The notes: generated from the letters alone by a model not told the origin. A stretch of 64,000 nt of DNA from CAWDCV01 sp963728125 (GCA_963728125.1 CAVSIZ010000001.1:1-64000); one strand, 5' to 3'; positions 20,100 to 29,497 are shown, numbered from the stretch's first letter. A program made the numbers and translations.

Positions 20100-21198
20100 C
20101 TACTGCAGGCTGCGGTACAGCTCCCAGGTCTGTCGCGCCGCGGTGTCCCAACTGAAGGCGGCGGCACGGCGCAGCCCTTGTTCGCGCAGCCTGGCACCTA
20201 CTGCAGCGTCCTCGACGACCGCCCGTAGCGCCTCAGTCAGACCGTTCGCATCGCCGACCGGATGATGCATAGCCGCCCCGCCGGCCACCTCGACCAGCGC
20301 CGGCGCGTCGCTGGCGATCACCGGGACCCCGAGGTGCATCGCCTCCAGCACCGGCAACCCAAAGCCTTCGGCGCGCGACGGCATGAGTAACGCGGCGGCT
20401 CGGGACAACACCACGGCAACATCCGGATCGCTCAGCCGCCCGAGCTCGCGCACTCGGCCATCGACCAACCCGAGCGCGCGAGCTCGTGCCGACAGGTCGA
20501 CCCCGCCCCAACCCGGCTGCCCCACGACGAGCAGCGGGAGATCGGGTGCGCCCGTGTGTTGCCAGCGCGCGTAGGACCACGTCGAGGTCCTTGCGAGGTT
20601 CCAGGGTGGCGAGGCTGACGACGTACGCCGAGGGAAGCTGCAAGGCCGCCGCACGCTCCTCCGCGCCCGAGGGAACGCGCAGCGTCTCGCTCACGCCTTC
20701 GCCAATCACATGGATTCGATCTTCGAGGGACAGGTGCTTACTGAGTTCGGTGGCAACCGCGTGAGTGGGCACGATGACGGCGGCGGCGGTACGTGCCGCC
20801 CGCTCCCCCATCCGACGGTGCCAGCGAGCTCCGCGCACGGTGAGCGTCTCGGGGTGGGTCCATGGCACCGCGTCGTGGATCGTGACGACGAGTGGGGTGG
20901 ACCGACGCGGCGGGATGAGTGGCGTCGGTGCGTGGGTGAGATCCCTCCCGCGAGGTGCCGGACCCAGGCCCTGCTCCCACGCCGCAGCCAGGGCTCGTCG
21001 CGGCAACGAAAGGCGTCGGGGTCCGAGCACGCCCTCGATCCGCGCGGGTCCGAGGTCTCGATGCCAGGCCACCCAGCCCTCGACGCTGTCCTCGGGACTG
21101 GCCGAAGCGGCGAGCGCCCGCCCCAGCTCGACCGTGTACCGCCCGGTGCCGCCGGGAACTCGGTTCAGGCACTGCTCGACGACGAGAGCGACGCGCAT
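20100..21198 (-). CDS. GT4-family glycosyltransferase, one frameshift
   Basis: Start ATG 21198 (MRVALVVEQCLNRVPGGTGRY). The acceptor domain runs through HDAVPWTHPETLTVRG and VVSLATLEPRKDLDVVLRAL. Near 20565 the frame changes to GAPDLPLLVVGQPGWGGVDL, followed by PSRAEGFGLPVLEAMHLGVP and the stop at 20100. An extra C after GGG at the join restores ALATHGAPDL. About 365 aa. It sits 8 bp downstream of the rmd-like gene and 50 bp before the next glycosyltransferase. Confidence 0.8.
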
Positions 21199-21206
21199 GG
21201 GTGCAA

Positions 21207-22181
21207 TCAGCCGTTGCGACCGAGCTCGGCGAGGTCGGCGTCCACCATCCGAGCCACGATGTCGTCGAAGCCGAGGCTGGGAGACCACTCGAGCCGAGTA
21301 CGTGCCTTGCGCGCGTCCCCCACAAGAACGGAGGGGTCCGCCGGCCGAACCAGCGCCGGGTCCACGCGTACCAGCGGCTCCCAGTCGGCGACACCCACGC
21401 ACGCGAAGGCGGCCGCGACGAAGTCTCGGACGGAATGGTCGTTGCCGGTTGCGATGACGTAGTCATCCGCCTCCGGATGACGCAACGCCCGCACCATGGC
21501 GTCGACGTAGTCGGGTGCCCAGCCCCAATCGCGTCGGGCGTCCAGGTTGCCCAGCGCGAGCGCATCTCGTCGGCCGAGCGCGATCTCTGCAACAGCTCGG
21601 GTGATCTTTCGTGACACGAACGTCAGTGATCGACGCGGCGACTCGTGGTTGAAGAGCACCGCACTCACGGCGTGAAGTCCTCGCTCGCGATACACAGCCA
21701 CGAGCTGGTGTGCGAATGCCTTCGCCGCGCCGTACGGCGAGCGAGGGCGCAGCGGGGTGGTCTCGTCCTGCGGGACCTGGAGTGGATCCCCGTAGATCTC
21801 TGCGCTCGACGCCTGCAGCACGCGAACGGTTGTGCCCGAACGCTGCGTCTGCCGCCAGGCAGCCTCGAGGACTCGCGCGGCGCCCACTCCACACACGCCC
21901 GCAGTTCGGATCGGGTCCTCCCACGATCGTGCGACGGACGACACTCCCGCGAGGTTGTAGATCTCGTCGGGTCGCACCTGCTCGATGACCTTGGCCAGGT
22001 CGTCGCCTTCGAGCAGGTCGCCCTGGTGAATCGTCACGTCCGGCCATCGCTTCCGCAGCGGGTCAATGCCCGCGCTGCCATGACGAGCGAATGCGTGAAT
22101 GGCCTCGCTTTTCTCGGCGAGCTGGTCGATCAGATAGCTGCCGTCCTGCCCGGTGGCGCCGGTGACGAGAACGCGGGTCAT
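21207..22181 (-). CDS. rmd: GDP-4-dehydro-6-deoxy-D-mannose reductase-like (Rmd), GDP-D-rhamnose synthesis
   Basis: 324-aa extended SDR. Rossmann motif VTGATGQDGSYLIDQL and catalytic SPYGAAKAF (Y-x3-K) after QASSAEIYG. It belongs to the Gmd/Rmd family and overlaps the gmd stop by 4 bp. Two related enzymes side by side usually divide the work: one dehydrates GDP-mannose and the second reduces the 4-keto product to GDP-D-rhamnose. I give this one the reductase role because its neighbour has the more canonical Gmd sequence; a second dehydratase or another epimerase/reductase is possible. Confidence 0.65.
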   Translation of the reverse strand: MTRVLVTGATGQDGSYLIDQLAEKSEAIHAFARHGSAGIDPLRKRWPDVTIHQGDLLEGDDLAKVIEQVRPDEIYNLAGVSSVARSWEDPIRTAGVCGVGAARVLEAAWRQTQRSGTTVRVLQASSAEIYGDPLQVPQDETTPLRPRSPYGAAKAFAHQLVAVYRERGLHAVSAVLFNHESPRRSLTFVSRKITRAVAEIALGRRDALALGNLDARRDWGWAPDYVDAMVRALRHPEADDYVIATGNDHSVRDFVAAAFACVGVADWEPLVRVDPALVRPADPSVLVGDARKARTRLEWSPSLGFDDIVARMVDADLAELGRNG

Positions 22182-23170
22182 CGAACAGCTCGATGCAGCC
22201 GGCGCTGCTCCATGAGATCGCTGTCGACCATCATCGTGACCAGCTGCTCGAAGTCGATCGTCGGTCGCCAGCCGAGCTTCTCGCGCGCTTTCGTGGCGTC
22301 TCCCACGAGGAGATCGACCTCAGCGGGACGTAGGAACCGCGAATCCTGGACGACGTATCGCTCCCAGTCGTCGATCCCCACGCGCCGAAACGCAAAGTCC
22401 ACCAGCTCAGATACGGAGTGGGTGACGCCGGTGGCGACGACGTAGTCGTCCGGCTCGTCTTGTTGAAGCATGCGCCACATCGCGTCGACGTAGTCACCGG
22501 CGAAACCCCAGTCACGCTGGGCGTCGAGGTTGCCGAGCGACATCTGGTCCTGCAGTCCCAACGCGATTCGTGCCACGTTCTGCGACACCTTGCGCGTGAC
22601 GAACTCCGGCCCCCGGCGGGGCGATTCGTGGTTGAAGAGGATGCCGGAGCAGGCGTGCATCCCGTACGACTCGCGGTAGTTGATCGTCATGTAGTGGCCG
22701 AAGACCTTTGCCACCCCATAGGGAGAGCGCGGCCACAGCAGGGTGGATTCCGTCTGAGGCACGGCCTGGGCCTTGCCGAACATCTCGGAGCTGGACGCCT
22801 GGTAGAAGCGCATGCGCCGCACGTCCTCACCCGCGACCAGGCGAATCGCCTCGAGCATGTTGAGCACGCCCTTGCCCGTCACCTCGGAGGTGAGGTGCGC
22901 GTGCTCCCAGGAATACGCGACGAACGAGATGGCGCCGAGGTTGTAGACCTCGTCGGGACGAGCCGTGCTCAAAGCCGTGACCAGACTGGAAAGATCCGTG
23001 AGATCGCCCGTGAGCAGCGTCACGTCAGGCACTACTGCCCGGACGAGATCAGCCTTGGGATTGTTCTGACCGCGAATCAGACCGTAGACGCGGTAGCCCT
23101 TGCCGAGCAGGAGCTCGGAGAGGTACAGCCCGTCTTGCCCGGTGATTCCGGTGATGAGTGCGCGCTTCAT
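22178..23170 (-). CDS. gmd: GDP-mannose 4,6-dehydratase
   Basis: 330 aa from ATG 23170 (MKRALITGITGQDGLYLSEL). Typical Gmd features: TGITGQDG nucleotide loop, NLGAISFVAYSWE, FYQASSSEMFG with catalytic Ser/Glu, SPYGVAKVFGHY (Tyr and Lys), and NHESPRRGPEFVTRK, a stretch highly conserved in Gmd. Converts GDP-mannose to GDP-4-keto-6-deoxymannose. It heads the long leftward operon gmd-rmd-GT-GT-wbbL-manB-GT-GT. The gap to the divergent TIGR03089 gene is only 53 bp. Confidence 0.9.
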   Translation of the reverse strand: MKRALITGITGQDGLYLSELLLGKGYRVYGLIRGQNNPKADLVRAVVPDVTLLTGDLTDLSSLVTALSTARPDEVYNLGAISFVAYSWEHAHLTSEVTGKGVLNMLEAIRLVAGEDVRRMRFYQASSSEMFGKAQAVPQTESTLLWPRSPYGVAKVFGHYMTINYRESYGMHACSGILFNHESPRRGPEFVTRKVSQNVARIALGLQDQMSLGNLDAQRDWGFAGDYVDAMWRMLQQDEPDDYVVATGVTHSVSELVDFAFRRVGIDDWERYVVQDSRFLRPAEVDLLVGDATKAREKLGWRPTIDFEQLVTMMVDSDLMEQRRLHRAVR

Positions 23171-23209
23171 CGTCCCTAACTGGTGTGCGTCGACTCGTTG
23201 CAGCCCGCC

Positions 23210-23215
23210 TAGTCT
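23210..23215 (+). promoter_or_regulatory. -10 box of a leaderless transcript (TIGR03089 gene)
   Basis: TAGTCT at 23210-23215 followed by exactly 8 nt and GTG 23224. The same box with the same spacing recurs before gtrA (34122), so transcription probably begins at or next to the start codon. No ribosome-binding site precedes the GTG. Confidence 0.55.
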
Positions 23216-23223
23216 GCCTAACC

Positions 23224-23982
23224 GTGGCGCAGCCGAACGACACCCGGATGCGCAGTTGCGCACGGCCCTGCTCAAGGGACTCCGCGCGACCACTCGTGAC
23301 GTTCTATGACGATGCAACTGGCGAGCGGGTGGAGCTGTCGGTTGCGACATTCCATAACTGGGTGGCCAAGACGGCGAATCTCCTGCGGGACGGGCTCGAC
23401 GTCCAGCCGGGCGGTCGGGTCGGGCTACTCCTTCCGCTGCACTGGCAGGCCGCGGTCTGGATTGTCGCCTGTTGGGCCGCGGGCGCGGTGGTGGTACCGG
23501 GCTCGACGGATACCGACGTCATCGTCGCTGATGCGAGCTCGTTGGGGACCGTCACGGATGTTCGAGGCGCTGATGTTGTCGGCTTGTCGCTCGCGCCACT
23601 TGGAGCACCGCTTCGGGAAGCACCCCAAGGCGTGCTGGACTACGCAATCGAGGTGCGGGGGTACGGCGACAGGTTCGAGATGCGGCCCCGTCCCGCGCCT
23701 GCTGACCCGGCGCTCGAGGTTGGCGGACGCATTCTTTCTCAAGGAGCAATGACCGACGTCGCAGGGCTGCGATCAGGGGACCGACTTCTCACCACGCTTC
23801 CCGTCGATACCATCGATGGCGTTCGAGCCGCCATCGCCGCGCCCCTTGCGGCCGACGCCTCCGTGGTTCTCTGCCGGAACCTGGACGCGACGTGGCTCGT
23901 CCGACGGATGGCGGCGGAGCACGTCTCTGCCATTGCCGGCGAGGCGCAGGACCTGCCTGCGGGGGTACGCCGGGTCATCTGA
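23224..23982 (+). CDS. TIGR03089 family protein
   Basis: About 252 aa. Members are actinobacterial proteins resembling a truncated adenylate-forming (acyl-CoA synthetase) N-domain; activity unknown. Visible: PLVTFYDDATGERVELSVAT, NWVAKTANLLRDGLDVQPGG, LLPLHWQAAVWIVACWAAGA and GLRSGDRLLTTLPVD. The GTG at 23224 is chosen from the leaderless promoter. The first ~20 residues (DTRMRSCARPCSRD) look unlike the family, whereas a neighbouring frame gives AQLRTALLK, so two compensating indels near 23245 and 23280 are possible. It is followed by the LCP genes, an arrangement I recall from mycobacteria. Confidence 0.75.
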   Translation: MAQPNDTRMRSCARPCSRDSARPLVTFYDDATGERVELSVATFHNWVAKTANLLRDGLDVQPGGRVGLLLPLHWQAAVWIVACWAAGAVVVPGSTDTDVIVADASSLGTVTDVRGADVVGLSLAPLGAPLREAPQGVLDYAIEVRGYGDRFEMRPRPAPADPALEVGGRILSQGAMTDVAGLRSGDRLLTTLPVDTIDGVRAAIAAPLAADASVVLCRNLDATWLVRRMAAEHVSAIAGEAQDLPAGVRRVI

Positions 23983-24017
23983 ACGATCGACGACGAAAGG
24001 GAGTAGCGCACATTCCC

Positions 24018-25496
24018 GTGATCGACGCTCCCCCTGCTTCGTCGTTGGAGGACTTCGGCTCGCGCGGCTACAACCCCCGCCACGCGCGCCCGGTCCGGCG
24101 GCGCCGTGGCCGTCGAGTCGTCCGGTGGCTCGCTTTCGCCGTGGTCGCGATCCTGCTGGTGACAGCCGGTGGCGCCTTCGGGGTCTACCGCAAGCTCGAG
24201 GGCAACATCGCCAGCTTGGACATCTTCGGGACGCTGCAGGATCGCCCGGAGGTCGTGGAGGTCGCCGGTCCGAGCCAGCCCCTGAACATCCTCCTCATCG
24301 GGTCGGACACGCGCGAGACCGCGGAGGACCTGGCCGCCGCGGGCGGCGAGGATGTGCCGGGAGCGCGGTCAGACACGACGATCCTGCTCCACCTGAGCGC
24401 CGATCGCTCACGAGCGGTAGCGGTCAGCATTCCGCGCGATTCATGGGTGCCGATTCCCTCCTGCACCACTGCCGATGGCGAGGCGTCAGCACCGGTAACG
24501 GCGAAGTTCAACGCGGCGTTTGAGACTGGCGGACCGGCGTGCACGATCCAGACCGTCGAGTCGCTCACCAACGTCCGCATCGACCACTTCGTCGTGATTG
24601 ATTTCGCCGGATTTACGAACATGGTCGGAGCGCTCGGTGGCGTGGACGTCTGCGTACCAGAGGAGACGACGGATTCAGCGTCGGGGTTGGACCTGCCAGC
24701 CGGCCGCAGCACCATCGACGGCGATCAAGCACTCGCCTTCGTACGGGCGCGCAAGGGCATCGGGGACGGCAGCGACCTCGGCAGGATCGACCGTCAGCAA
24801 GCCTTTCTGGCTTCGATGGTGCAAAAGGCGACGAGCACAGGTGTCCTGCTGAACCCCGTGCGCTTGGTCGGGTTCCTGGATGCGGCGACCAAGTCCGTGA
24901 CGACTGACCCAGCGCTGTCGAGCGTGTCAGCGTTGGGCTCCCTGGCGAACAGCCTCAAGAACATCTCGACAGCGGGCATTGCCTTCGTCACGGTGCCGGT
25001 CGCCGACCGCGGCGACGGAGCCAACCTGCTGTGGCTGCCAGATCAAGCAGGCCCGCTGTTCGACGCGGTGCGCAATGACACGCCGCTGCCGGGACAGACG
25101 CCGGCTCCCACGGCGGACGCGAACCAGCCGCTGACCGTTCCTCCCGCTGAGATCGAGGTCCGCGTTCTCAACGGCAGCGGTCAGACCGGGGCGGCGAGCC
25201 GCGCGGCCCAGGACCTGGAAGCCGCCGGATTCGAGGTCGTCGAGATCGGCAACGCCGATCGCTCGGACTACGGCCGAACTGTGGTTCGCCACAACGACGG
25301 GACCGCGCAAGCCGGCCGCACACTCGTCGCCTCGCTGCCTGGCAGTGGCGCGGAGATCGATCCCGCGGGCGGTGACTTCCTGACGGTGATCGTGGGCGCT
25401 GACTACGGCGGTGTCCAGGCTGCGACCGTCCCCGACGCCACCACCGCGCCCGAGATCGAGTCTCGAACGGCCGACGAGGACGTCTGCAGCACCTGA
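24018..25496 (+). CDS. LytR-CpsA-Psr (LCP) ligase with LytR_C domain, first of three
   Basis: 492 aa. LCP enzymes transfer lipid-linked glycans to peptidoglycan outside the membrane. GTG 24018 is preceded by a GAAAGGGAG-type site at 23995-24003. Order: basic cytoplasmic head, one transmembrane helix (WLAFAVVAILLVTAGGAFGV), LCP domain with LLIGSDTRE, RSDTTILLHL, VAVSIPRDSWVPIP, FVVIDFAGFTNMVGALGGVD and ALAFVRARKG-DLGRIDRQQ (the Arg residues bind the pyrophosphate), then a C-terminal LytR_C domain (VRVLNGSGQTGAASRAAQDL). Length and layout match actinobacterial Lcp1/CpsA-type proteins. Confidence 0.9.
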   Translation: MIDAPPASSLEDFGSRGYNPRHARPVRRRRGRRVVRWLAFAVVAILLVTAGGAFGVYRKLEGNIASLDIFGTLQDRPEVVEVAGPSQPLNILLIGSDTRETAEDLAAAGGEDVPGARSDTTILLHLSADRSRAVAVSIPRDSWVPIPSCTTADGEASAPVTAKFNAAFETGGPACTIQTVESLTNVRIDHFVVIDFAGFTNMVGALGGVDVCVPEETTDSASGLDLPAGRSTIDGDQALAFVRARKGIGDGSDLGRIDRQQAFLASMVQKATSTGVLLNPVRLVGFLDAATKSVTTDPALSSVSALGSLANSLKNISTAGIAFVTVPVADRGDGANLLWLPDQAGPLFDAVRNDTPLPGQTPAPTADANQPLTVPPAEIEVRVLNGSGQTGAASRAAQDLEAAGFEVVEIGNADRSDYGRTVVRHNDGTAQAGRTLVASLPGSGAEIDPAGGDFLTVIVGADYGGVQAATVPDATTAPEIESRTADEDVCST

Positions 25497-25580
25497 CGCG
25501 ACACGCTGCACCCGCCGGGTCGCCGGGTACGGGCGGACTTCGCCTCTACGATGCGATGACGCGCCCGCGGCGACGTCGTA

Positions 25581-25700
25581 CGGGGAACACCTGGACGGGC
25601 GGATGGAAGGAGTCGCGGGGTGCCCGATCCGCACGGGCCCGACGACGCCACCGGGTATGGCCCAACGGAGCGACCGCGCTCGGGGAACACCTGGACGGGC
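25581..25700 (+). repeat. Pair of 20-bp direct repeats 100 bp apart
   Basis: CGGGGAACACCTGGACGGGC occurs at 25581-25600 in the spacer before the second LCP gene and again, identically, at 25681-25700 inside that gene, where it encodes part of NTWTG. The intergenic copy is followed by the ribosome site GGAAGGAG. It may mark a small duplication of the 5' end of the gene. Confidence 0.75.
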
Positions 25701-27155
25701 GTCCGAATCCCTCGCGAGCTGATCGACGGCGTGCTGCCCCCTCGCCCGGAGCGTCAGCCCGGCAGCGTGCGGCGCCGCGCGCCCCACGGGTGGCACGCGC
25801 GCGTATGGGTGGCCGGCCTGCTGGCGGTCCTCGTCCTGGGGATCAGCGGTACGGGCTGGGCGATCGTGACCTACGGGGAAAGCCGCATCGACCGCGTCGA
25901 CGCCTTCTCCGGACTGACGAATCGCCCCGCCGAGGCAGAGGCCGTCAACTACCTCCTCGTCGGCTCGGATACGCGCGAGGGCATTGGCAACGAGTACGGC
26001 ACCGGCTCCGGTGCCCGCTCCGACGTGACAATCGTCATGCACGTGTCGAAGAAGCGGGACAAGGTCGTGCTGTTGAGCTTCCCACGGGACTCACTTGTCA
26101 CGATTCCCGGCCACACCAGCAGTGAGGGCGAAAAGGTTCCTGCGAAAGACGAGAAGATCAACGCCGCGCTGGAACGCGGTGGGCCGCCATTGCTCATCAA
26201 GACGGTCGAGCAGCTGTCGGGACTGCACATCGACCATTACCTGCAGATCGACTTTGCCGGTTTCAAAGACATGGTCGATGCCCTGGGCGGCGTAGATATC
26301 TGTGTTCCCGAACCACTCCAAGATGAGAGCGCGGGGCTTGACCTTCAACCCGGAGAGCAGCGCCTCGATCCTGAGCAGGCACTGGCCTTCGTCCGGGCAC
26401 GCAAGAGCGACCCGCGCGGTGATCTCGGCCGAATGGATCGACAGCAGCAGCTCCTTGGCGCCATGCTCCGGCACGCCACGAGCGCCGGAGTACTCGCTGA
26501 TCCGGTGAAGCTCACCCGGTTCGTCACTGCTGGCCTTGATTCGGTCACGACGGATCAGGCGCTTGCTCCCGAAGATCTCATCCAGTTGGCGACCCGGCTC
26601 CGAGGTCTAGACACCGGACAGGTCCAATTCGTCACGGTGCCGGTCAGCAACCCCAACTTCTTGCGCGACGGCATCTCTTACATGCTGCTGGACGAACCGG
26701 CTGCGGAGGTCGTGTTCGAAGCGCTGCGCAACGATGAGCCGCTGGGCGACCCGGCGGACGCTTCGACGTCAGGTGGGGTTCCGCCATCCGAGATCACCAT
26801 TCATGTCTTCAACGGGACGTCGACGAACGGTTTAGGCGCCCGTGCTGCCGAAGAACTCGAAAAGGCGGGCTTCACGATCGACGATGCCGCGTCCGACGCC
26901 GAGAGGAAGGGCGTCGGCGAGACGGTGATCCGCTACGACCCTGCCTATGAGGACGCCTTGCGATCCCTGCAGATCGCCCTGCCCGACGCTCAGGTCGAAT
27001 CGGTTCCCGGACAGGGCCCGATTTTCCAGGTCATCGTCGGCACCTCATGGGCGGGGATCGCTGAGTCGCAGGGAACCGACTCGGCCGACGAGACGTCGGA
27101 CAGTGCGGCGGCGGACATCGAGACGACGACCGCCGCGGACACTACCTGCACCTGA
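25620..27155 (+). CDS. LCP ligase with LytR_C domain, second of three
   Basis: 511 aa from GTG 25620, with GGAAGGAG at 25605-25612. A ~55-residue polar, Arg/Pro-rich head precedes the transmembrane helix (VAGLLAVLVLGISGTGWAIV). LCP motifs: YLLVGSDTREGI, RSDVTIVMHV, VLLSFPRDSLVTIPGH, YLQIDFAGFKDMVDALGGVD, ALAFVRARKS and DLGRMDRQQ. The LytR_C region begins ITIHVFNGTSTNGLGARAAE. The last ~25 residues are Thr/Ala/Asp-rich and disordered. It is a paralogue of the preceding gene; separate LCP copies in one genome often serve different glycans. Confidence 0.9.
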   Translation: MPDPHGPDDATGYGPTERPRSGNTWTGVRIPRELIDGVLPPRPERQPGSVRRRAPHGWHARVWVAGLLAVLVLGISGTGWAIVTYGESRIDRVDAFSGLTNRPAEAEAVNYLLVGSDTREGIGNEYGTGSGARSDVTIVMHVSKKRDKVVLLSFPRDSLVTIPGHTSSEGEKVPAKDEKINAALERGGPPLLIKTVEQLSGLHIDHYLQIDFAGFKDMVDALGGVDICVPEPLQDESAGLDLQPGEQRLDPEQALAFVRARKSDPRGDLGRMDRQQQLLGAMLRHATSAGVLADPVKLTRFVTAGLDSVTTDQALAPEDLIQLATRLRGLDTGQVQFVTVPVSNPNFLRDGISYMLLDEPAAEVVFEALRNDEPLGDPADASTSGGVPPSEITIHVFNGTSTNGLGARAAEELEKAGFTIDDAASDAERKGVGETVIRYDPAYEDALRSLQIALPDAQVESVPGQGPIFQVIVGTSWAGIAESQGTDSADETSDSAAADIETTTAADTTCT

Positions 27156-27167
27156 AACAGTGGGACC

Positions 27168-28277
27168 ATGAACCAGTACCCCGACGACTGGTTCCGCGAG
27201 CCATCCAACCCGCGGACGCCGGCCACGTCGTCGGCGTCACCTCCGGCGGCACCACGTACGCGCATCCTCCCGCCGCAACAGGAACTGCTCGCTCGCGCTC
27301 CGCAACGCCGGCGCAGCGGAGGTGGCCGCGTCTTTCTCAGAACCCTGCTGATCCTGCTGCTGGTTCTCGCGCTCATCGCCGTAGCTCTCGTGGTGTATGT
27401 CCAGCTCAACCTGCAGCGGGCGGAGGTCCTCACCGACTACGAGGGACGTCCCGCGGCCACTCCTGGTACGGACTGGTTGATCGTCGGTTCGGACAGCCGC
27501 GCCGGCAGTGAGCAGGAGGGCGAGGTTGGCGGCGAGCGTGCGGACACCATCATGCTGCTGCACACCGGTGACTCCGGAACGACCCTGGTGAGCCTGCCGC
27601 GAGACTCATTCGTCGACATCCCGGCGTACGGCGACCGCGCCGCATCGCAGAACAAGATCAACGCCGCGTACGCCTTCGGTGGGCCCGACCTGTTGGCGCG
27701 AACCGTCGAGCTCAACACCGGGATCCGCCTCGATCACTACGTCGAGATCGGCTTCGGCGGATTCACCGGGATCGTGGATTCGCTTGGTGGTGTCGAGCTA
27801 TGCGTCGACGAGCCGCTGGTCGACGAGGTCAGCGGAGCGGACTTTCCCGAGGCCGGCTGCTATCAGGCCGATGGGTTCCAGGCGCTGGCCTTCGTCCGCT
27901 CCCGCAAGACCGATCCGCGCGGCGACCTCGGTCGCGTCGAGCGTCAGCAGCAGTTCCTGTCGGCGGTCTTCGCCGAGACGCTGTCCCCGGGAACACTGCT
28001 CAACCCGTTCCGCACCTGGAGGGTCGCCAACGCCGGCCTGGATGCCCTCGTCGTCGATCCAGGCTTCGGCGTGTGGGACGGCCTGTCGCTGTTCCGTGCC
28101 ATGCGTCAGCTGTCCGATCCTGCGACGGTCAAGACGACGGTGCCGATCTCGGATCCGGACTTCCGACCGGGTGGCGTGGGTTCGACGGTGCGGTGGGACG
28201 ACGAGCAGGCGGAGCGGCTGTTCGCCGCGCTGCGGGCAGACCAGCCCGTCCCGGCTGACGTACTGCCCGTCCCCTGA
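27168..28277 (+). CDS. LCP ligase without LytR_C domain, third of three
   Basis: 369 aa, ATG 27168, 12 bp after the second LCP gene. Pro-rich cytoplasmic head, transmembrane helix (TLLILLLVLALIAVALVVYV) and a full LCP domain: WLIVGSDSRAGSEQE, RADTIMLLHT, LVSLPRDSFVDIPAYG, YVEIGFGGFTGIVDSLGGVE, ALAFVRSRKTDPRGDLGRVE. It stops soon after the domain, so it lacks the LytR_C tail of its two neighbours. The Cys pair in VELCVDEPL and EAGCYQ is also present in equivalent form in many actinobacterial LCPs. Confidence 0.9.
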   Translation: MNQYPDDWFREPSNPRTPATSSASPPAAPRTRILPPQQELLARAPQRRRSGGGRVFLRTLLILLLVLALIAVALVVYVQLNLQRAEVLTDYEGRPAATPGTDWLIVGSDSRAGSEQEGEVGGERADTIMLLHTGDSGTTLVSLPRDSFVDIPAYGDRAASQNKINAAYAFGGPDLLARTVELNTGIRLDHYVEIGFGGFTGIVDSLGGVELCVDEPLVDEVSGADFPEAGCYQADGFQALAFVRSRKTDPRGDLGRVERQQQFLSAVFAETLSPGTLLNPFRTWRVANAGLDALVVDPGFGVWDGLSLFRAMRQLSDPATVKTTVPISDPDFRPGGVGSTVRWDDEQAERLFAALRADQPVPADVLPVP

Positions 28278-28287
28278 TTCTCCGCGA

Positions 28288-29445
28288 CTACGGGCGCAGA
28301 ATGCTGCGGGCCATCACGATGCGCTGGATCTGGTTCGTGCCCTCGTAGATCTGGGTGATCTTCGCATCACGCATCATCCGCTCGACCGGATAGTCCTTGA
28401 CGTAGCCGTACCCGCCGAGCAGCTGCACCGCATCAGTGGTGACTTCCATGGCGACGTCCGAGGCGAAGCACTTGGCGGCAGCACCGAGGAAGGCGAGATC
28501 CGGCTCGTCGCGTTCCGACGCCGCTGCTGCCCGATAGACGAGCTGGCGACTGGCCTCGATCTTCATCGCCATGTCAGCGACCATGAACTGCACGCCCTGG
28601 AAGTCGGCGACCGGACGGCCGAACTGCTGCCGCTCCTTGATGTAGCCGGCGGCGACGTCCAGCGCTCCCTGGGCGATGCCGATCGCCTGCGCGCCGATGG
28701 TGATGCGAGTGTGGTTCAGCGTGCGCAGGGCCACCTTGAGGCCCTCACCCTCGCGCCCGACCAGGCGGTCGGCGGCGAGCGGAACGTTGTCGAAGAGCAG
28801 TTCTCGGGTCGGTGATCCCTTGATGCCGAGCTTCTTCTCGGGCGCGCCGAATGTGAACCCCGGGTCATCGCGATCCAGCACGAACGCGGAGATGCCTCCA
28901 GCGGCAGCCGATGGGTCGGTGACCGCGAAGACCACGTAGTAGCGCGAGACGCCGGCATTGGTGATCCACGACTTCTGTCCGGACAGCACCCAACCGTCAC
29001 CGTCCTGACGCGCACGGGTCTTCATGCTGGCCGTGTCGGACCCTGCTTCCCGTTCGGAGAGCGCGAACGAGAACATCGCCTCGCCGCTGGCGACCTCGGG
29101 CAAGTAGCGCTTCTTGATCTCGTCGGAACCCGCGAGGAGCAGCGGCAGCGTCCCAAGCTTGCTCGTCGAGGGAATCAACGACGACGTCGCACAAAAGCGC
29201 GCGATCTCCTCGATCACCAAGCACACCGCGAGAGCGTCGGCGCCCACTCCGCCGTACTCCTCCGGAATGTGTGGTGCGTGCAGGTCGGCCTTGACCAGGG
29301 CGTCGTAGACGTCGTCGGGGAACTGGCTCGTCGCGTCGATCTCGGCGGCACGAGGGGCGATGCGATCCTGCGCCAGGCTCCTGACGACGTCTCGCAGCGC
29401 GGTGTGCTCCTCCGACAACCGGTAGAGGTCGAAGTCGCTGTTCAC
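28288..29445 (-). CDS. Acyl-CoA dehydrogenase (FadE25-like)
   Basis: 385 aa, FAD-dependent oxidation of acyl-CoA to enoyl-CoA. Motifs: IPEEYGGVGADALAV, FALSEREAGSDTASMKTRAR (FAD/substrate loop), ITNAGVSRYYVVFAV, FGRPVADFQGVQFMVADM, AVQLLGGYGYVKDYPVERM and QIYEGTNQIQRIVMAR, whose Glu is the usual catalytic base. Starts at GTG 29445 with a TAGGAT box 8 nt upstream. Its position beside the LCP genes and before purE-purK mirrors fadE25 (Rv3274c) in mycobacteria; branched or short-chain substrates are likely. Confidence 0.9.
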   Translation of the reverse strand: MNSDFDLYRLSEEHTALRDVVRSLAQDRIAPRAAEIDATSQFPDDVYDALVKADLHAPHIPEEYGGVGADALAVCLVIEEIARFCATSSLIPSTSKLGTLPLLLAGSDEIKKRYLPEVASGEAMFSFALSEREAGSDTASMKTRARQDGDGWVLSGQKSWITNAGVSRYYVVFAVTDPSAAAGGISAFVLDRDDPGFTFGAPEKKLGIKGSPTRELLFDNVPLAADRLVGREGEGLKVALRTLNHTRITIGAQAIGIAQGALDVAAGYIKERQQFGRPVADFQGVQFMVADMAMKIEASRQLVYRAAAASERDEPDLAFLGAAAKCFASDVAMEVTTDAVQLLGGYGYVKDYPVERMMRDAKITQIYEGTNQIQRIVMARSILRP

Positions 29446-29453
29446 ACTCCGAG

Positions 29454-29459
29454 ATCCTA
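29454..29459 (-). promoter_or_regulatory. -10 box of a leaderless transcript (acyl-CoA dehydrogenase)
   Basis: TAGGAT read on the minus strand, 8 nt before GTG 29445. A GGAG lies inside the 8-nt spacer, so a very short leader is an alternative reading. Confidence 0.5.
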
Positions 29460-29491
29460 TGTCGCGGAGGGTGCCGTCCTCGGGTGCTGGC

Positions 29492-29497
29492 TAGCAT
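29492..29497 (+). promoter_or_regulatory. -10 box of a leaderless transcript (ugd)
   Basis: TAGCAT followed by 7 nt and GTG 29505. It lies back to back with the -10 box of the divergent acyl-CoA dehydrogenase gene within a 59-bp spacer. Confidence 0.5.
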
